A stretch of DNA of 57,545 bases from positions 1 through 57,545 of the forward strand of contig CACENB010000005.1 of the NCBI GenBank assembly GCA_902561015.1, written 5' to 3'. The DNA is from an uncultured Pelagibacteraceae bacterium (GTDB taxonomy: Bacteria > Pseudomonadota > Alphaproteobacteria > Pelagibacterales > Pelagibacteraceae). Both the position numbers and the translations under genes were made by a program. A model generated the notes under the pieces. That model was given only the letters and a program-made list of their open reading frames with translations, had not been told where the DNA came from and searched no databases. Position 1 is the first letter of the stretch. Each line of letters starts with the position of its first letter. Shown in pieces: positions 27,092 to 36,406 of the stretch.

Positions 27092-28636
27092 ATGAGTGCA
27101 GAAGCGATGAAAGTGTCATCTGTATTGGATACTTCTCATTTAAAGGTTAAATTTCCATTTAAGGCTAAATATGGAAACTACATAAATGGAAAATTTGTGG
27201 AACCTAAATCAGGCAAATATTTTGATAATGTTAGTCCGATTTCTAATGAGAAAATCTGTTCAGTTGCGCGTTCAAATGAGCAAGACGTTGAAGCTGCATT
27301 AGATGCAGCTCACGCAGCTTTCCCTGAATGGGGAAAGACAGACATCACTACAAGATCAAACATTTTGTATAAAATTGCTGATGTTTTAGAAAAAAATCTA
27401 AACTTATTAGCGGTAGCTGAATGTTTAGATAATGGAAAACCTATCAGAGAATGTATGGCAGCAGATTTGCCTTTGGTTATTGATCATTGGAGATATTTTG
27501 CTGGGGTAATTAGAGCGGAAGAAGGATCTATCGCCGAGATTGCTAATAACCAATACTCATACAATTTTCATGAACCATTAGGAGTAGTTGGTCAGATAGT
27601 TCCGTGGAATTTCCCATTATTAATGGCGACATGGAAATTAGCACCAGCACTTGCTGCAGGAAACTGTTCAGTTTTAAAACCAGCTGAGCAAACTCCAGCA
27701 TCAATTATGGTAATGATGGAACTAATTGGAGATTTATTACCTCCAGGAGTAGTTAACATTGTTAGTGGTTTTGGATTAGAAGCAGGTAAACCTTTAGCGT
27801 CTTCTAAAAGAGTTGCTAAAGTCGCATTTACTGGTGAAACAACAACTGGAAGATTGATTATGCAGTATGCTGCACAAAACATAATTCCAATTACTTTGGA
27901 ATTAGGAGGAAAATCTCCGAATATTTTCTTTGAGGATGTTATGGAAAAAGATGATGACTTCTTTGATAAATGTATTGAAGGTTTTGTCATGTTCAATCTT
28001 AACCAAGGTGAAGTTTGTACTTGTCCAAGCAGAGCTTTAATACAAGAGTCGATCTATGACAAATTCATGGAAAGAGCTATTGCTAGAACTAAAGCTGTTG
28101 TTCAAGATAATCCTTTAAAAATGGAAACAATGATTGGAGCTCAAGCATCAGTAGAGCAAATGGAGAAGATAAAATCTTATCTAGAGCTTGGTAAAAAAGA
28201 AGGTGCTAAAGTTCTGACCGGTGGTAGCGTTGCTAAGTTAAATAGTGGATTGGAGAAAGGAAACTATATCCAACCTACTGTTTTTGAAGCTAAAAACGAC
28301 ATGCGTATATCACAAGAGGAAATCTTTGGACCTGTTGTATCTGTGATTAAATTTAAAGATGAAGCAGAAGCATTAAAAATTGCTAATGATACTCTTTATG
28401 GTTTAGGTGCAGCTGTATGGACCAGAAATGGAAACATAGCTCATAGAATGGGAAGAGCGATACAAGCAGGGATAGTATGGACTAATTGCTATCATGCTTA
28501 TCCTGCTCACTCTCCATTTGGTGGCTATAAACAATCTGGAGTTGGTAGAGAAACTCACAAAATGATGCTTAATCATTACAGACAGAATAAGAACTTACAC
28601 GTATCTTATGCTGAGAAAAAATTAGGCTTCTTTTAA
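27092..28636 (+). CDS. NAD-dependent aldehyde dehydrogenase (acetaldehyde dehydrogenase type)
   Basis: Oxidises an aldehyde to the acid, 514 residues from the chosen start. GAGGAG with five bases before the ATG at 27092 is a textbook ribosome binding site, and the length from there is normal for the family; the track start at 26918 adds a 58-residue basic leader. The Rossmann region has [29 protein letters not shown] (read in parts), [13 protein letters not shown] and catalytic Glu in [14 protein letters not shown]. The catalytic Cys is in [13 protein letters not shown]. ALDHs paired with DUF779 usually act on acetaldehyde or similar short aldehydes, and that is the likely role. Confidence 0.93.
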   Translation: MSAEAMKVSSVLDTSHLKVKFPFKAKYGNYINGKFVEPKSGKYFDNVSPISNEKICSVARSNEQDVEAALDAAHAAFPEWGKTDITTRSNILYKIADVLEKNLNLLAVAECLDNGKPIRECMAADLPLVIDHWRYFAGVIRAEEGSIAEIANNQYSYNFHEPLGVVGQIVPWNFPLLMATWKLAPALAAGNCSVLKPAEQTPASIMVMMELIGDLLPPGVVNIVSGFGLEAGKPLASSKRVAKVAFTGETTTGRLIMQYAAQNIIPITLELGGKSPNIFFEDVMEKDDDFFDKCIEGFVMFNLNQGEVCTCPSRALIQESIYDKFMERAIARTKAVVQDNPLKMETMIGAQASVEQMEKIKSYLELGKKEGAKVLTGGSVAKLNSGLEKGNYIQPTVFEAKNDMRISQEEIFGPVVSVIKFKDEAEALKIANDTLYGLGAAVWTRNGNIAHRMGRAIQAGIVWTNCYHAYPAHSPFGGYKQSGVGRETHKMMLNHYRQNKNLHVSYAEKKLGFF

Positions 28637-28650
28637 ACAAATAATATATA

Positions 28651-28679
28651 CTGGCCCATGATTCGATATCATGGGCCAG
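28651..28679 (+). repeat. 12-bp perfect hairpin between the aldehyde dehydrogenase and DUF779
   Basis: CTGGCCCATGAT and ATCATGGGCCAG pair perfectly around a TCGAT loop. The stem lies in the 52-base gap between the two genes. It is not followed by a T-tract, so it looks less like a terminator and more like an mRNA processing or stability element that separates expression of the two cistrons. It also contains the ATG at which the ORF track starts DUF779. Confidence 0.8.
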
Positions 28680-28688
28680 AGAAAAAAT

Positions 28689-29042
28689 ATGAAAGTATCT
28701 GCAACACGTTCGGCTTTAAGCTTATTATCTGAATTAAAAGAAAAGTATGGTGAAAAATTGATGTTTCACCAATCCGGAGGATGTTGTGATGGAAGTGCAC
28801 CTATGTGTTTTCAGGAAGGTGAATTTCCTTTAGGTGATAATGATATAAAATTAGGTGAAATTGGAGGCGTCCCGTTTTACATGAATGGAGACCAATATGA
28901 AAAATGGAAACACACCGATTTAACAATAGATGCAGTTAAAGGTATTGGTGGAATGTTTTCACTGGATAATGGCACAGGAAGAAGATTCTTAACAAAATCT
29001 GAAATTTGTCTTGTTGTCGATAACGATAATCCAAATCATTAA
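28689..29042 (+). CDS. DUF779 family protein
   Basis: A 117-residue protein with the DUF779 marks KLMFHQSGGCCDGSAPMCF (three cysteines), GEIGGVPFYMN, a DLTIDAVKGIGGMFSLDN segment and RRFLTKSEICL. DUF779 genes are characteristically next to acetaldehyde-type aldehyde dehydrogenases; the biochemical role is unknown. The track start at 28671 lies inside a stable hairpin, so I prefer the ATG at 28689 (MKVSATRSALSLLSELKEKYG), which matches the family start. Confidence 0.88.
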   Translation: MKVSATRSALSLLSELKEKYGEKLMFHQSGGCCDGSAPMCFQEGEFPLGDNDIKLGEIGGVPFYMNGDQYEKWKHTDLTIDAVKGIGGMFSLDNGTGRRFLTKSEICLVVDNDNPNH

Positions 29043-29054
29043 ATTTATTTAACA

Positions 29055-29525
29055 ATGCCGATTTTTTTAAGTTCACAAAAAATTGTGAAGGATTGGATTG
29101 ATTATAACAATCATATGAATGTTTCTTATTATCTTTTGATCTTTGATAAATATGGGGCTGATATATTAAATGACACCTTCAAAATGGGTGAGCATTCAGC
29201 AAAGACTACTGGAAAAAGTACAATGATTGTTGAGTCTCATATTACATATAATCAAGAATTAAAGATGAATGATGAGGTAAACGTAAATTTAGTTTTTTTT
29301 GATCACGATAAAAAAAGGTTGCAATATAAGATGGAAATGATCCATAAGCAAAAGCAATATTTAGCATCAACGATTGAAGTCCTTGCATTATATGTTGATT
29401 TGAATAATCGAAAAGTCTCAGAATTCGAGGGAGATAAATTAGAAATTATGGATAATTATATTAAAAACAATAAAGAAAAGTTTGATAATACAAACCTTAA
29501 GTTTTCCTCTAAATTGAAAAAGTAA
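29055..29525 (+). CDS. Hotdog-fold thioesterase family protein
   Basis: A 156-residue protein with the 4HBT-type start VKDWIDYNNHMNVSYYLLIFDKYG, where the aspartate-x-N-N-H-M pattern matches the D-x-x-(G/N)-H catalytic loop of YbgC-like acyl-CoA thioesterases. The strand STMIVESHITYNQELKMNDEVNVNL supports the fold. Carnitine- or betaine-related thioesterases show similar openings, so the acyl substrate is uncertain. The gene follows DUF779 by 12 bases and is probably co-transcribed with it. Confidence 0.82.
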   Translation: MPIFLSSQKIVKDWIDYNNHMNVSYYLLIFDKYGADILNDTFKMGEHSAKTTGKSTMIVESHITYNQELKMNDEVNVNLVFFDHDKKRLQYKMEMIHKQKQYLASTIEVLALYVDLNNRKVSEFEGDKLEIMDNYIKNNKEKFDNTNLKFSSKLKK

Positions 29526-29530
29526 ATAAA

Positions 29531-29560
29531 TTTACTTCCAGCCCGCGGACTGGAAGTAAA
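29531..29560. terminator. Bidirectional hairpin terminator
   Basis: TTTACTTCCAG and CTGGAAGTAAA form an 11-bp perfect stem around a GC-rich loop (CCCGCGGA). It sits between two convergent genes, the thioesterase and the GYD protein, and both stems run into A/T-rich flanks, so it can end transcripts from either side. Confidence 0.8.
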
Positions 29561-29567
29561 AATCTAT

Positions 29568-29894
29568 TTATTGTCCTGGCGCTTTGTATGCTCCTGATGC
29601 AACTTCACTCGCTTTAACAGTAGCTTTATTAAAATCAATAGCTTCTAACATTGTTAAATTTTTAACTGCTCCTGATGCTTCTACTACAAGTTTTACTGCT
29701 GCAAAGTCTTCAAATGTTGTAAGTTCATTAACAACAATAAAGTCATATGGACCTCTAACTATATCCATACTATGCATTGTTCCACCCATAGCTTTTGTCA
29801 ATTGTTTAACTACTGCTTTTCTATCACTTTTAGGATCTTTTAAAAAACCTTGAAAAGCTTTTTCAGTGTAGTTTCCCATTATATATGCTTTCAT
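29568..29894 (-). CDS. GYD domain protein
   Basis: A 108-residue alpha/beta protein of the GYD family. The start MKAYIMGNYTEKAFQGFLKDP, the central DIVRGPYDFIVVNELTTFED and the strand VKNLTMLEAIDF fit this ferredoxin-like fold. The family motif GxYD appears as GPYD. Function is unknown. A strong AGGAG precedes the ATG, suggesting high expression. The plus-strand ORF across this gene in the track is a shadow. Confidence 0.82.
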   Translation of the reverse strand: MKAYIMGNYTEKAFQGFLKDPKSDRKAVVKQLTKAMGGTMHSMDIVRGPYDFIVVNELTTFEDFAAVKLVVEASGAVKNLTMLEAIDFNKATVKASEVASGAYKAPGQ

Positions 29895-29963
29895 ATGTTA
29901 CTCCTTTCTTATTTTAAAAAAATATTATAGCAAAATTTATGTCTGTAGAAGTGGTATATTTGT

Positions 29964-30761
29964 CTAATTATTTTCTATTCGGTCCATTTCTTTAAGTTCG
30001 ACTTCTAACTTATCTAATTCCTCACCACCTGCCATCATGCTTAAAAGTTTTTCTCTAGATATATCTTTTTTTTGAAATGTTCCCATACTTTTTCCTCGAT
30101 TTAAAACTGTAAAACTATTCCCAACAGGATAAGCATGATGAACGTTATGTGTTATTAAAATTACAGCTAAACCTTGTGATGCTGCTTTAACAATATATTT
30201 CAGGACCATTGAAGCTTGATGTACACCTAGTGCTGACGTTGGTTCATCTAATACCAAAACTTTTGCTCCAAAATAAATTGCTCTAGAAATTGCGAGACAT
30301 TGTCTTTCACCCCCAGACATCGTGCCTACAGCTTGTGATGGGTCTCTAACATCAATACCTATTTGACCCATTCTTTCAGCGGCTATGGTGTTTGCTTTTT
30401 CAATGTCAAAAGTTTTGAAAAAAGGCAAACCTTTTTGTGGTTCTCTACCCATAAAAAAATTTCTTGTAACACTCATAAGGGAAACCAACGCTAGATCTTG
30501 ATAAACAGTACCTATCCCAATATCCAAAGCATCTCGTGGTGAGTCAAAAACTATTTTTTTGTCTTCAAAAATAATTTCACCTTCATCAGGCTTATGAACG
30601 CCTGCTAAAGTTTTTATCAAAGTAGATTTTCCAGCTCCATTGTCACCAAGTAAGCACATTATTTCGCCTTTTTTTAGTTTCATGGTGACGTCTTTCAAAG
30701 CAATTACTTTACCAAAAAATTTACTTATATTATTAAATTGAACTAAATATTCAGACATCAC
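29964..30761 (-). CDS. Sugar ABC transporter ATP-binding protein (FrcA-like, CUT2)
   Basis: ATPase of a carbohydrate importer, 265 residues with a single nucleotide-binding domain, as in FrcA and unlike the doubled RbsA type. Walker A is GDNGAGKST, the signature [15 protein letters not shown], Walker [14 protein letters not shown], and the H-loop histidine is in [11 protein letters not shown]. The [11 protein letters not shown] element is typical of the CUT2 family. It overlaps the permease by 4 bases and is last in the order SBP, permease, ATPase. Confidence 0.92.
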   Translation of the reverse strand: MMSEYLVQFNNISKFFGKVIALKDVTMKLKKGEIMCLLGDNGAGKSTLIKTLAGVHKPDEGEIIFEDKKIVFDSPRDALDIGIGTVYQDLALVSLMSVTRNFFMGREPQKGLPFFKTFDIEKANTIAAERMGQIGIDVRDPSQAVGTMSGGERQCLAISRAIYFGAKVLVLDEPTSALGVHQASMVLKYIVKAASQGLAVILITHNVHHAYPVGNSFTVLNRGKSMGTFQKKDISREKLLSMMAGGEELDKLEVELKEMDRIENN

Positions 30762-31885
30762 TTAGTCTCCGTAACTTTTTTTCTAATATAATTATTGAAT
30801 ACTACTGCAATTAACATCATTGCGCCTAAAAAAACCTTAAACCAATCAGTATCGACATCTGTATAAAAAATTCCCATTGATACAGTGCCAAAAATAATAG
30901 CGCCCAATGCTGCTCCGATGGCAGAGCCATAACCTCCAGTCAAAAGACAACCGCCAACCACGGCAGCTGCTATTGCTTCCAATTCTTTTAAAGTTCCTCT
31001 CATAGTATCTGCTGAACCTGCATCTAAAACTTGAATACAAGCAAATATTGTCGATGCTACAGCTGTTCCAATAAATAGACTTATTTTTACTCTTCCAACA
31101 GGCACACCAACATTTGTAGCACCAACTTTATCTCCACCTGATGCAAATATCCAATTTCCATATCTAGTTTTCATAAGTATCCAAGTCGCAAATAATGTAA
31201 GAGCAATAAACCATATTACTGATGGTGGAATACCTGTAGCTAATGGTGTACCATCAGTTCTCAGTGCAATTAATTTCATCGATCCTAGCCATGTGAATAA
31301 CCATTGAAAAGTATCTGTTGCAAACAACCAAGCAATTGGATCATCCTCTATTAAAACTCTTAACCCTGGTACTTGAGTTCTTCCTGTAATTAATCTCGTA
31401 ATAGCCAAAGTTGCCCCTCTTAAAATGAACAACATTGCTAGAGTTACTATGAAGGATGGAAGACCAGTTTTTACCACCATTATACCATTGAAATAACCAA
31501 TCAGTATTGCCATAGCAAAAGCAAAAATAATACTCGTCCATAAAGGCCAGCCCCAATAAATTGCAGGTATAGCGATACAGATTCCTGCAAAACCAATCAT
31601 TGAACCAATTGATAAATCAAACTCTCCACCGATCATTAACATTGCAGCAGCAATAGCAATAATCCCTAAATTAGCTGAAACATCTAAAAAATTTAATGTC
31701 CCATAAGCGCTAAACATTCCAGTGTCACCAGCAACTATTCCAAAAAAAATAAAAACTAAAATTGAGCCACCCAAAGCACCAAGCTCTGGTCTGTTTAATA
31801 AAACTCTAAGAGGTGAAATTTTTTTAAGTCTTTCATCTTGTCCACTATCTTTTTTTGATTGTATACTCTCTGATTTTACAGACAT
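30758..31885 (-). CDS. Sugar ABC transporter permease (FrcC/RbsC-like, CUT2)
   Basis: Membrane subunit of the sugar importer, 375 residues with about ten helices. It contains the CUT2 marks [65 protein letters not shown] and [20 protein letters not shown], the last being the coupling-helix region for the ATPase. The leading 25 residues are hydrophilic and poorly conserved. Context with IolD and IolE suggests inositol or a related cyclitol or sugar as substrate. Confidence 0.92.
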   Translation of the reverse strand: MSVKSESIQSKKDSGQDERLKKISPLRVLLNRPELGALGGSILVFIFFGIVAGDTGMFSAYGTLNFLDVSANLGIIAIAAAMLMIGGEFDLSIGSMIGFAGICIAIPAIYWGWPLWTSIIFAFAMAILIGYFNGIMVVKTGLPSFIVTLAMLFILRGATLAITRLITGRTQVPGLRVLIEDDPIAWLFATDTFQWLFTWLGSMKLIALRTDGTPLATGIPPSVIWFIALTLFATWILMKTRYGNWIFASGGDKVGATNVGVPVGRVKISLFIGTAVASTIFACIQVLDAGSADTMRGTLKELEAIAAAVVGGCLLTGGYGSAIGAALGAIIFGTVSMGIFYTDVDTDWFKVFLGAMMLIAVVFNNYIRKKVTETK

Positions 31886-31916
31886 ATAAAAATTATAATT
31901 TAAAGATGATTAAAAA

Positions 31917-31946
31917 AAAGGCCTGACTAATATTAGTCAGGCCTTT
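31917..31946 (-). terminator. Perfect 30-base palindrome with T-tract between binding protein and permease
   Basis: AAAGGCCTGACTAAT is followed directly by its exact reverse complement. On the minus strand the stem leads into eight consecutive T residues, the form of an intrinsic terminator. It lies after the binding-protein gene and before the permease, so partial termination or 3'-end protection would give more binding protein than membrane subunits, a common need in ABC importers. Confidence 0.85.
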
Positions 31947-31957
31947 AATTCATATTT

Positions 31958-32881
31958 TTATCTATAACCTTGAGCTGCCCATTTAATTACTTTAGACGCA
32001 TTGTCAGGAGTAACAAACCCAGGTCCAGTCATTACTACACCTGCTGGCATTGTTCCCCATCTCATATATTGTCCAAAGATAGCTATTGGTAAATATCCTT
32101 GTAGATATTGCTGTTGGTCAATTAAAAACTCTACTTTTCCTGCAGCAGCAGCTTTTAACATATTTGGAGACATATCAAATGTTCCTAATCTTACAGAACC
32201 AACTTTTCCAGCAGACTCGAGTGCTTTCAAAGCTGCTTCACCAGACAATCCAGCACCTAAAGTTAGAATAGTGTCATAGCCACCACCTAATTTTGCAGCA
32301 ACAGCTTTTTGAATTTCTGTTGGGTCATTTGAAGTACCTAAAATATCAACAGATCCACCAAAACCTTTTTTGAAACCAGCACATCTTCTATCAAGTGCAA
32401 CGTTTCCTACCTCATGGTTAACACATAATGCTTTTTTTCCACCAGCGGCTTTCATTTTTTGTCCACCACCTACACCTGCTTCAAACTCAGTTTGTCCAAC
32501 GTGTGCACTAATTCCTAAAGATGCATAATCATCAGATCCAGAGTTCATTGATATTACAGGAATACCAGCAGCTATTGCAGCTTTAACTGATTTTCCTAAA
32601 GCAGCAGCATCTGGTAATGTGATCACTATACCTTTCGGTTTTTGTGATACAGCATTATCAATTAATTTTGCCATTTCTACCATGTCAAAAGTAGCTGGTG
32701 CTGTGTATTTGCAAGACACTCCCATGTCTTTACATCCAGCATCAACTCCATTTTTAGCAACTGACCAGAAAGGATCGTTTGCTTGACCATGAGAAACCAC
32801 AATTATATCTACAGCTAAAGCAGATACAGACATCATTGCCCATGCAGCTAAAGCCAATATAAAGTTTTTTATTGTTTTCAT
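31958..32881 (-). CDS. Periplasmic sugar-binding protein of a CUT2 ABC transporter
   Basis: A 307-residue solute receptor with a clear signal peptide (MKTIKNFILALAAWAMMSVSALA) and periplasmic-binding-protein type I fold. The mature start DIIVVSHGQANDPFWSVAKNG, the hinge segment VITLPDAAALGKSVKAAIAAGIPVISMNSG (read in parts), and DQQQYLQGYLPIAIFGQY at the end fit RbsB/FrcB-like receptors. AGGGGAA before the ATG is a good ribosome binding site. It is probably the first and most highly expressed gene of the transporter operon. The ligand is not proven; inositol is the best guess from neighbours. Confidence 0.92.
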   Translation of the reverse strand: MKTIKNFILALAAWAMMSVSALAVDIIVVSHGQANDPFWSVAKNGVDAGCKDMGVSCKYTAPATFDMVEMAKLIDNAVSQKPKGIVITLPDAAALGKSVKAAIAAGIPVISMNSGSDDYASLGISAHVGQTEFEAGVGGGQKMKAAGGKKALCVNHEVGNVALDRRCAGFKKGFGGSVDILGTSNDPTEIQKAVAAKLGGGYDTILTLGAGLSGEAALKALESAGKVGSVRLGTFDMSPNMLKAAAAGKVEFLIDQQQYLQGYLPIAIFGQYMRWGTMPAGVVMTGPGFVTPDNASKVIKWAAQGYR

Positions 32882-32982
32882 TATTCCCCTTTAATTAAAG
32901 TTAACTTTTAAAAGTAAAATCTAATCAAAATATTATTTAGTTGTAAAGCAGACAGGTTGTATTCTACTAAGGGTTGATTCAA

Positions 32983-33984
32983 TTAAAGATTAAGTTTTTC
33001 AAACTTTTTTGATCTTAAAGATTTTTGAGCTGCATTCGCAATTATCAGAGCTTTTCTTCCCTCTTCAAATCCTGCAAGAGGTTGAATTTTCTTTCTAATA
33101 AATTTTGCAAAATCATTTAATTGATTTTTATAAGCATCTTTATACCTCTCAATAAAAAAATTAAGCAAAGGAGATTTATTTGAAGTTGATTGTGCAGAAT
33201 ATAAAGATGTCTCGTTTTGTCTTTTATTTTCTGAAATTAACATACCTTTTGATCCAAATAATTCTATTCTTTGATCATAACCGAAACTACAATGTCTAGA
33301 ATTAGTTATTATGCACTGAACGCCAGCTTTAGATCTAATTATAGTAGATGCTAATTCAAAATCTTTTATTTTATCAAATCTTTTGTCTGATATGTTGCTA
33401 CCAGAGGCTATTATTTTTGCAGGCTCATCATTACCAAGGTAGAATCTAACAAGATCAAAATCATGGATCATCATATCTCTAAAAATACCACCAGATTCTT
33501 TTAGATATTTCATAGTTGGCGGGGCAGGATCACGACTAGTGATAATAATTTTTTCTAATTTACCTATTTTTCCAGCAAGTAATTGTTTTCTCAAACTATT
33601 GTGTGTTGGATCATATCGTCTATTAAAACCTAATTGTATTTTTGGATTTAATTTATTAATTTTTTTTTTGCAGGTTTCAATTTTTTTAATATTTAAATCT
33701 AGTGGTTTTTCACAAAAGATTATTTTTCTATTTTTAACACCATCTAAAATAAATCTAACATGTGTCGATGTTGTTGAGGCAATAAAAATAGCTTTTATAT
33801 CTTTATCTTTGTAAGCCACAGATGGATTGTTTATAGCTTTTGTTTTTAATGTTTTTGAATATTTTTTAGATAATTTTTGTTCAATGTCATAAATATATTT
33901 AAGATTAAAATCTTTACTACGCATTAAATTTTTTCCATGCATAATACCAATTCTACCAAGTCCAAATAAAGCTATATCAATCAT
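32983..33984 (-). CDS. Gfo/Idh/MocA oxidoreductase, IolG-like
   Basis: NAD(P)-dependent dehydrogenase, 333 residues, with N-terminal Rossmann motif ALFGLGRIGIMHGKNL, the catalytic lysine in FCEKPLDL, and RDMMIHDFDLVRFYLG carrying the D-x-x-x-H motif. These match inositol 2-dehydrogenases (IolG), which oxidise myo-inositol to 2-keto-inositol, but the family is broad. It lies upstream of the transporter on the same strand and is divergent from iolE with a 44-base gap. A second paralogue lies at 40547. Confidence 0.85.
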   Translation of the reverse strand: MIDIALFGLGRIGIMHGKNLMRSKDFNLKYIYDIEQKLSKKYSKTLKTKAINNPSVAYKDKDIKAIFIASTTSTHVRFILDGVKNRKIIFCEKPLDLNIKKIETCKKKINKLNPKIQLGFNRRYDPTHNSLRKQLLAGKIGKLEKIIITSRDPAPPTMKYLKESGGIFRDMMIHDFDLVRFYLGNDEPAKIIASGSNISDKRFDKIKDFELASTIIRSKAGVQCIITNSRHCSFGYDQRIELFGSKGMLISENKRQNETSLYSAQSTSNKSPLLNFFIERYKDAYKNQLNDFAKFIRKKIQPLAGFEEGRKALIIANAAQKSLRSKKFEKLNL

Positions 33985-34028
33985 TTAAAATTTGTATTAA
34001 AATAATAACTTAACTAAAAAAATTTCTT

Positions 34029-34931
34029 ATGTCAGTAAAATTAGGAGTTGCACCCATTGCATGGAGTAATGATGACATGCCCGAGTTAGGTGGTGAAACT
34101 ACATTAGAACAATGTTTAAAAGAAGCCAATGAAGCAGGCTATATAGGCATAGAGTCTGGTGGAAAATTTCCAAAGAAATCTTCGGAATTAATTCCAAAAT
34201 TAAATCAATTTAATCTTAAACTTTGTTCAGGATGGTATGGTGCTAATCTAAGAAAAAATTCTGTTGAGGAAGAAAAAAAATCCATTCAAGAACAACTAAA
34301 TTTATTTAAAGATTGTGATGCACCTTGTATAGTTTTTGCGGAAGTTTCTGGCTCTATACAAGGAGATCCTAACAGAAAATTATCAACTCGGCCTCAAATG
34401 GAAAAAGATGAATGGCAGAAGTTTTGTGAAAAAATTTCTGAACTAGGAAAATATTTAGAGGATGAAGGGATGCCTTTGGCATATCACCATCATATGGGGA
34501 CAGTAATTGAAACTCAAAAAGATACTGAAAGACTTATAGAAAATACTCATGAAAGTGTAAAATTAACATTAGATACAGGACATATGTTATTTGCAAAAGG
34601 GGACTCAAAATCCATATTACAAAATTATCATGAGAGAATTTTGCACGTCCATTGTAAAGATATAAGAAAACAAGTTCTTGAAAAATCTTTAAAAGAGGAC
34701 TTAAGTTTTAGAGGTGCTTTCTTAGAGGGTGCGTTTACAGTGCCTGGAGATGGTTGTATTGATTATCAACCTTTATTTAATGTATTAAAAAATAATAATT
34801 ATTCAGGATGGTTGGTGGTTGAGGCAGAGCAGGATCCGGCAAAAGCAAATCCGTTTGAGTATGCAAAAATTGGTTATAATTATCTTACAGATACATTAAA
34901 AAAATCTGAAATTGAAATTTATAAAAATTGA
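34029..34931 (+). CDS. iolE: Inosose dehydratase
   Basis: Converts 2-keto-myo-inositol to 3D-trihydroxycyclohexane-1,2-dione, the second step of inositol breakdown. The 300-residue TIM barrel starts KLGVAPIAWSNDDMPELGGETTLEQCLKEA (read in parts), which is diagnostic of IolE, and has AGYIGIESGGKFP, LAYHHHMGTVIE, LTLDTGHM and HVHCKDIRK, providing the metal-binding His, Asp and Glu residues. It is divergent from the IolG-like gene and ends against the pilin-like gene on the other strand. Confidence 0.92.
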   Translation: MSVKLGVAPIAWSNDDMPELGGETTLEQCLKEANEAGYIGIESGGKFPKKSSELIPKLNQFNLKLCSGWYGANLRKNSVEEEKKSIQEQLNLFKDCDAPCIVFAEVSGSIQGDPNRKLSTRPQMEKDEWQKFCEKISELGKYLEDEGMPLAYHHHMGTVIETQKDTERLIENTHESVKLTLDTGHMLFAKGDSKSILQNYHERILHVHCKDIRKQVLEKSLKEDLSFRGAFLEGAFTVPGDGCIDYQPLFNVLKNNNYSGWLVVEAEQDPAKANPFEYAKIGYNYLTDTLKKSEIEIYKN

Positions 34932-35432
34932 TTATCTATAAAGTGAAGTTAGTTCATTATTTCCAGCAGCAACACATGGAGATTTAAAACAAGTACCCAC
35001 AACCCATTCAGATCCAGGATCAGGTAAAAAATTTGATGACATCACAAATATAACACCCATCTCAACTGACTGACCTGCTTTACCTTCTGCTTTAATTCTA
35101 GGATCAGGATCAGTTTTTACTTTAGTATCCTCTGAAAAAGGATTCTCTATATTAAGATTTTTGTTTATATAATTCACAACTTTAGATGAAGACCATTCGC
35201 CATTGCATGGATCACCCCAAACAGTCAATTTACCTTCATCATTGTTCCCACAATTATTTATTTCTCCATTGATAAAATCAACTACTTTCTTATGATTTTC
35301 TTTAACTAAGTTAGCTTTTGCTTCAACTGCGGGCCTTGTACTTGCAGTCCAGATCAACATCCCAACCACATATACTAATGATAACAATACTAATGCTTCT
35401 AATAGTCCAAAATTTTTGAAATTTATTCGCAT
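34932..35432 (-). CDS. Type IV pilin-like protein, orphan
   Basis: A 166-residue protein that I do not recognise as a named family. Residues 7-30 read NFGLLEALVLLSLVYVVGMLIW, a hydrophobic helix led by F at +1 and E at +5 if cut after Asn, which is the arrangement of type IV pilins and pseudopilins except that Gly at -1 is Asn. The rest is polar with four cysteines (NNCGNN, DPCNGEW, GTCFKSPC) that could form two disulfides. No other pilus gene is nearby. It lies tail-to-tail against iolE and directly downstream of the hydroxyacid dehydrogenase. Confidence 0.6.
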   Translation of the reverse strand: MRINFKNFGLLEALVLLSLVYVVGMLIWTASTRPAVEAKANLVKENHKKVVDFINGEINNCGNNDEGKLTVWGDPCNGEWSSSKVVNYINKNLNIENPFSEDTKVKTDPDPRIKAEGKAGQSVEMGVIFVMSSNFLPDPGSEWVVGTCFKSPCVAAGNNELTSLYR

Positions 35433-35434
35433 AA

Positions 35435-36400
35435 TTAAAGTTTAATAATTTTTGATTTGTCTAATTTTTTTTCAAAAAAATCAATTATATTTTGTATTGT
35501 TTCTTTTCCCATTCTTATCATGCATTCCTCAGTAAATGCAGCGGTATGAGGACTTAAAAAAACTTTATTGTTTTTTAGCAAAGGATTATCCTCTTTAGGT
35601 GGTTCTGTTTCAAAAACATCTAAACCTGCACCAAATATAAGACTTTCATTTAATGCTTTATCTAAGTCATTCTCATTAATCATTCCACCTCTTGCAGCAT
35701 TAATAATTATACAATTTTTCCTCATTGTTTTAAGTAAGTCATAATTAATAATATTTTTCGTTTTTTCATTAAGAGGCATATGTAAAGAAATGGCATCCAT
35801 AGATTTTACTGCTTCTGTAAGATCTTCAACTTTTTTTCCACCCAATTCCTCAATAATATCTTTTGAAACAAATGGATCATAAACAAAAACATTCATTTCA
35901 AATCCTTTGCATCTTCTAATTAAAGATTGACCAATTCTACCAAATCCAGCAATTAAAATATTTTTTTTCCAAAGTTCAATTGTTTTTGGAAGTTTGTTTC
36001 TATTAGAAAAATTTCCTGTTTTAACAGCCTCATCATACATGTTTTTTCTCTTTGATATATTGAGCAACATAAACATAACATGTTCTGCCACCGCAACAGC
36101 ATTTGCTGTAGCCGTAATTGCCAAGGTGATATTTTTTTCTTTAGAAGATTTTAAGTCAATATTATCGTACCCAACGCCATGACGAGATATAATTTTAAGT
36201 TTTTTTGATATATTGATTAATTCGCTAGATAAATTTGCTGTTCTAATTGATAGACCATCACACTCCAAAATTTTTTTTTTAATATCTTTGTTATCTATAT
36301 TTTCAATAATCTCATAATCATAATTTGTGTTATTCTTTATGAGATCTATCCCCGCTTTATGAATAGGTTGAATTATCAAAATTTTTTTTTTATCTGACAC
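35435..36400 (-). CDS. D-2-hydroxyacid dehydrogenase (NAD-dependent)
   Basis: A 321-residue enzyme interconverting a 2-hydroxy acid and a 2-keto acid. It shows ISRHGVGYDNIDLKSS in the catalytic domain, the Rossmann glycine loop IAGFGRIGQSLIRR, NAARGGMINENDL with the substrate arginine, LDVFETEPP with the catalytic glutamate, and SPHTAAFTEE with the histidine. It resembles SerA/GhrB-type enzymes, but lacks an ACT domain, so serine synthesis is unlikely. Context suggests a sugar-acid intermediate. It belongs to a minus-strand run with the HpaI aldolase and an aldehyde dehydrogenase. Confidence 0.88.
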   Translation of the reverse strand: MSDKKKILIIQPIHKAGIDLIKNNTNYDYEIIENIDNKDIKKKILECDGLSIRTANLSSELINISKKLKIISRHGVGYDNIDLKSSKEKNITLAITATANAVAVAEHVMFMLLNISKRKNMYDEAVKTGNFSNRNKLPKTIELWKKNILIAGFGRIGQSLIRRCKGFEMNVFVYDPFVSKDIIEELGGKKVEDLTEAVKSMDAISLHMPLNEKTKNIINYDLLKTMRKNCIIINAARGGMINENDLDKALNESLIFGAGLDVFETEPPKEDNPLLKNNKVFLSPHTAAFTEECMIRMGKETIQNIIDFFEKKLDKSKIIKL

Positions 36401-36406
36401 TTAAAT

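Noticed and set aside
29584-29853. Plus-strand ORF across the GYD gene
   Set aside because: It is antisense to a conserved GYD protein with a strong ribosome binding site and has no recognisable domain.
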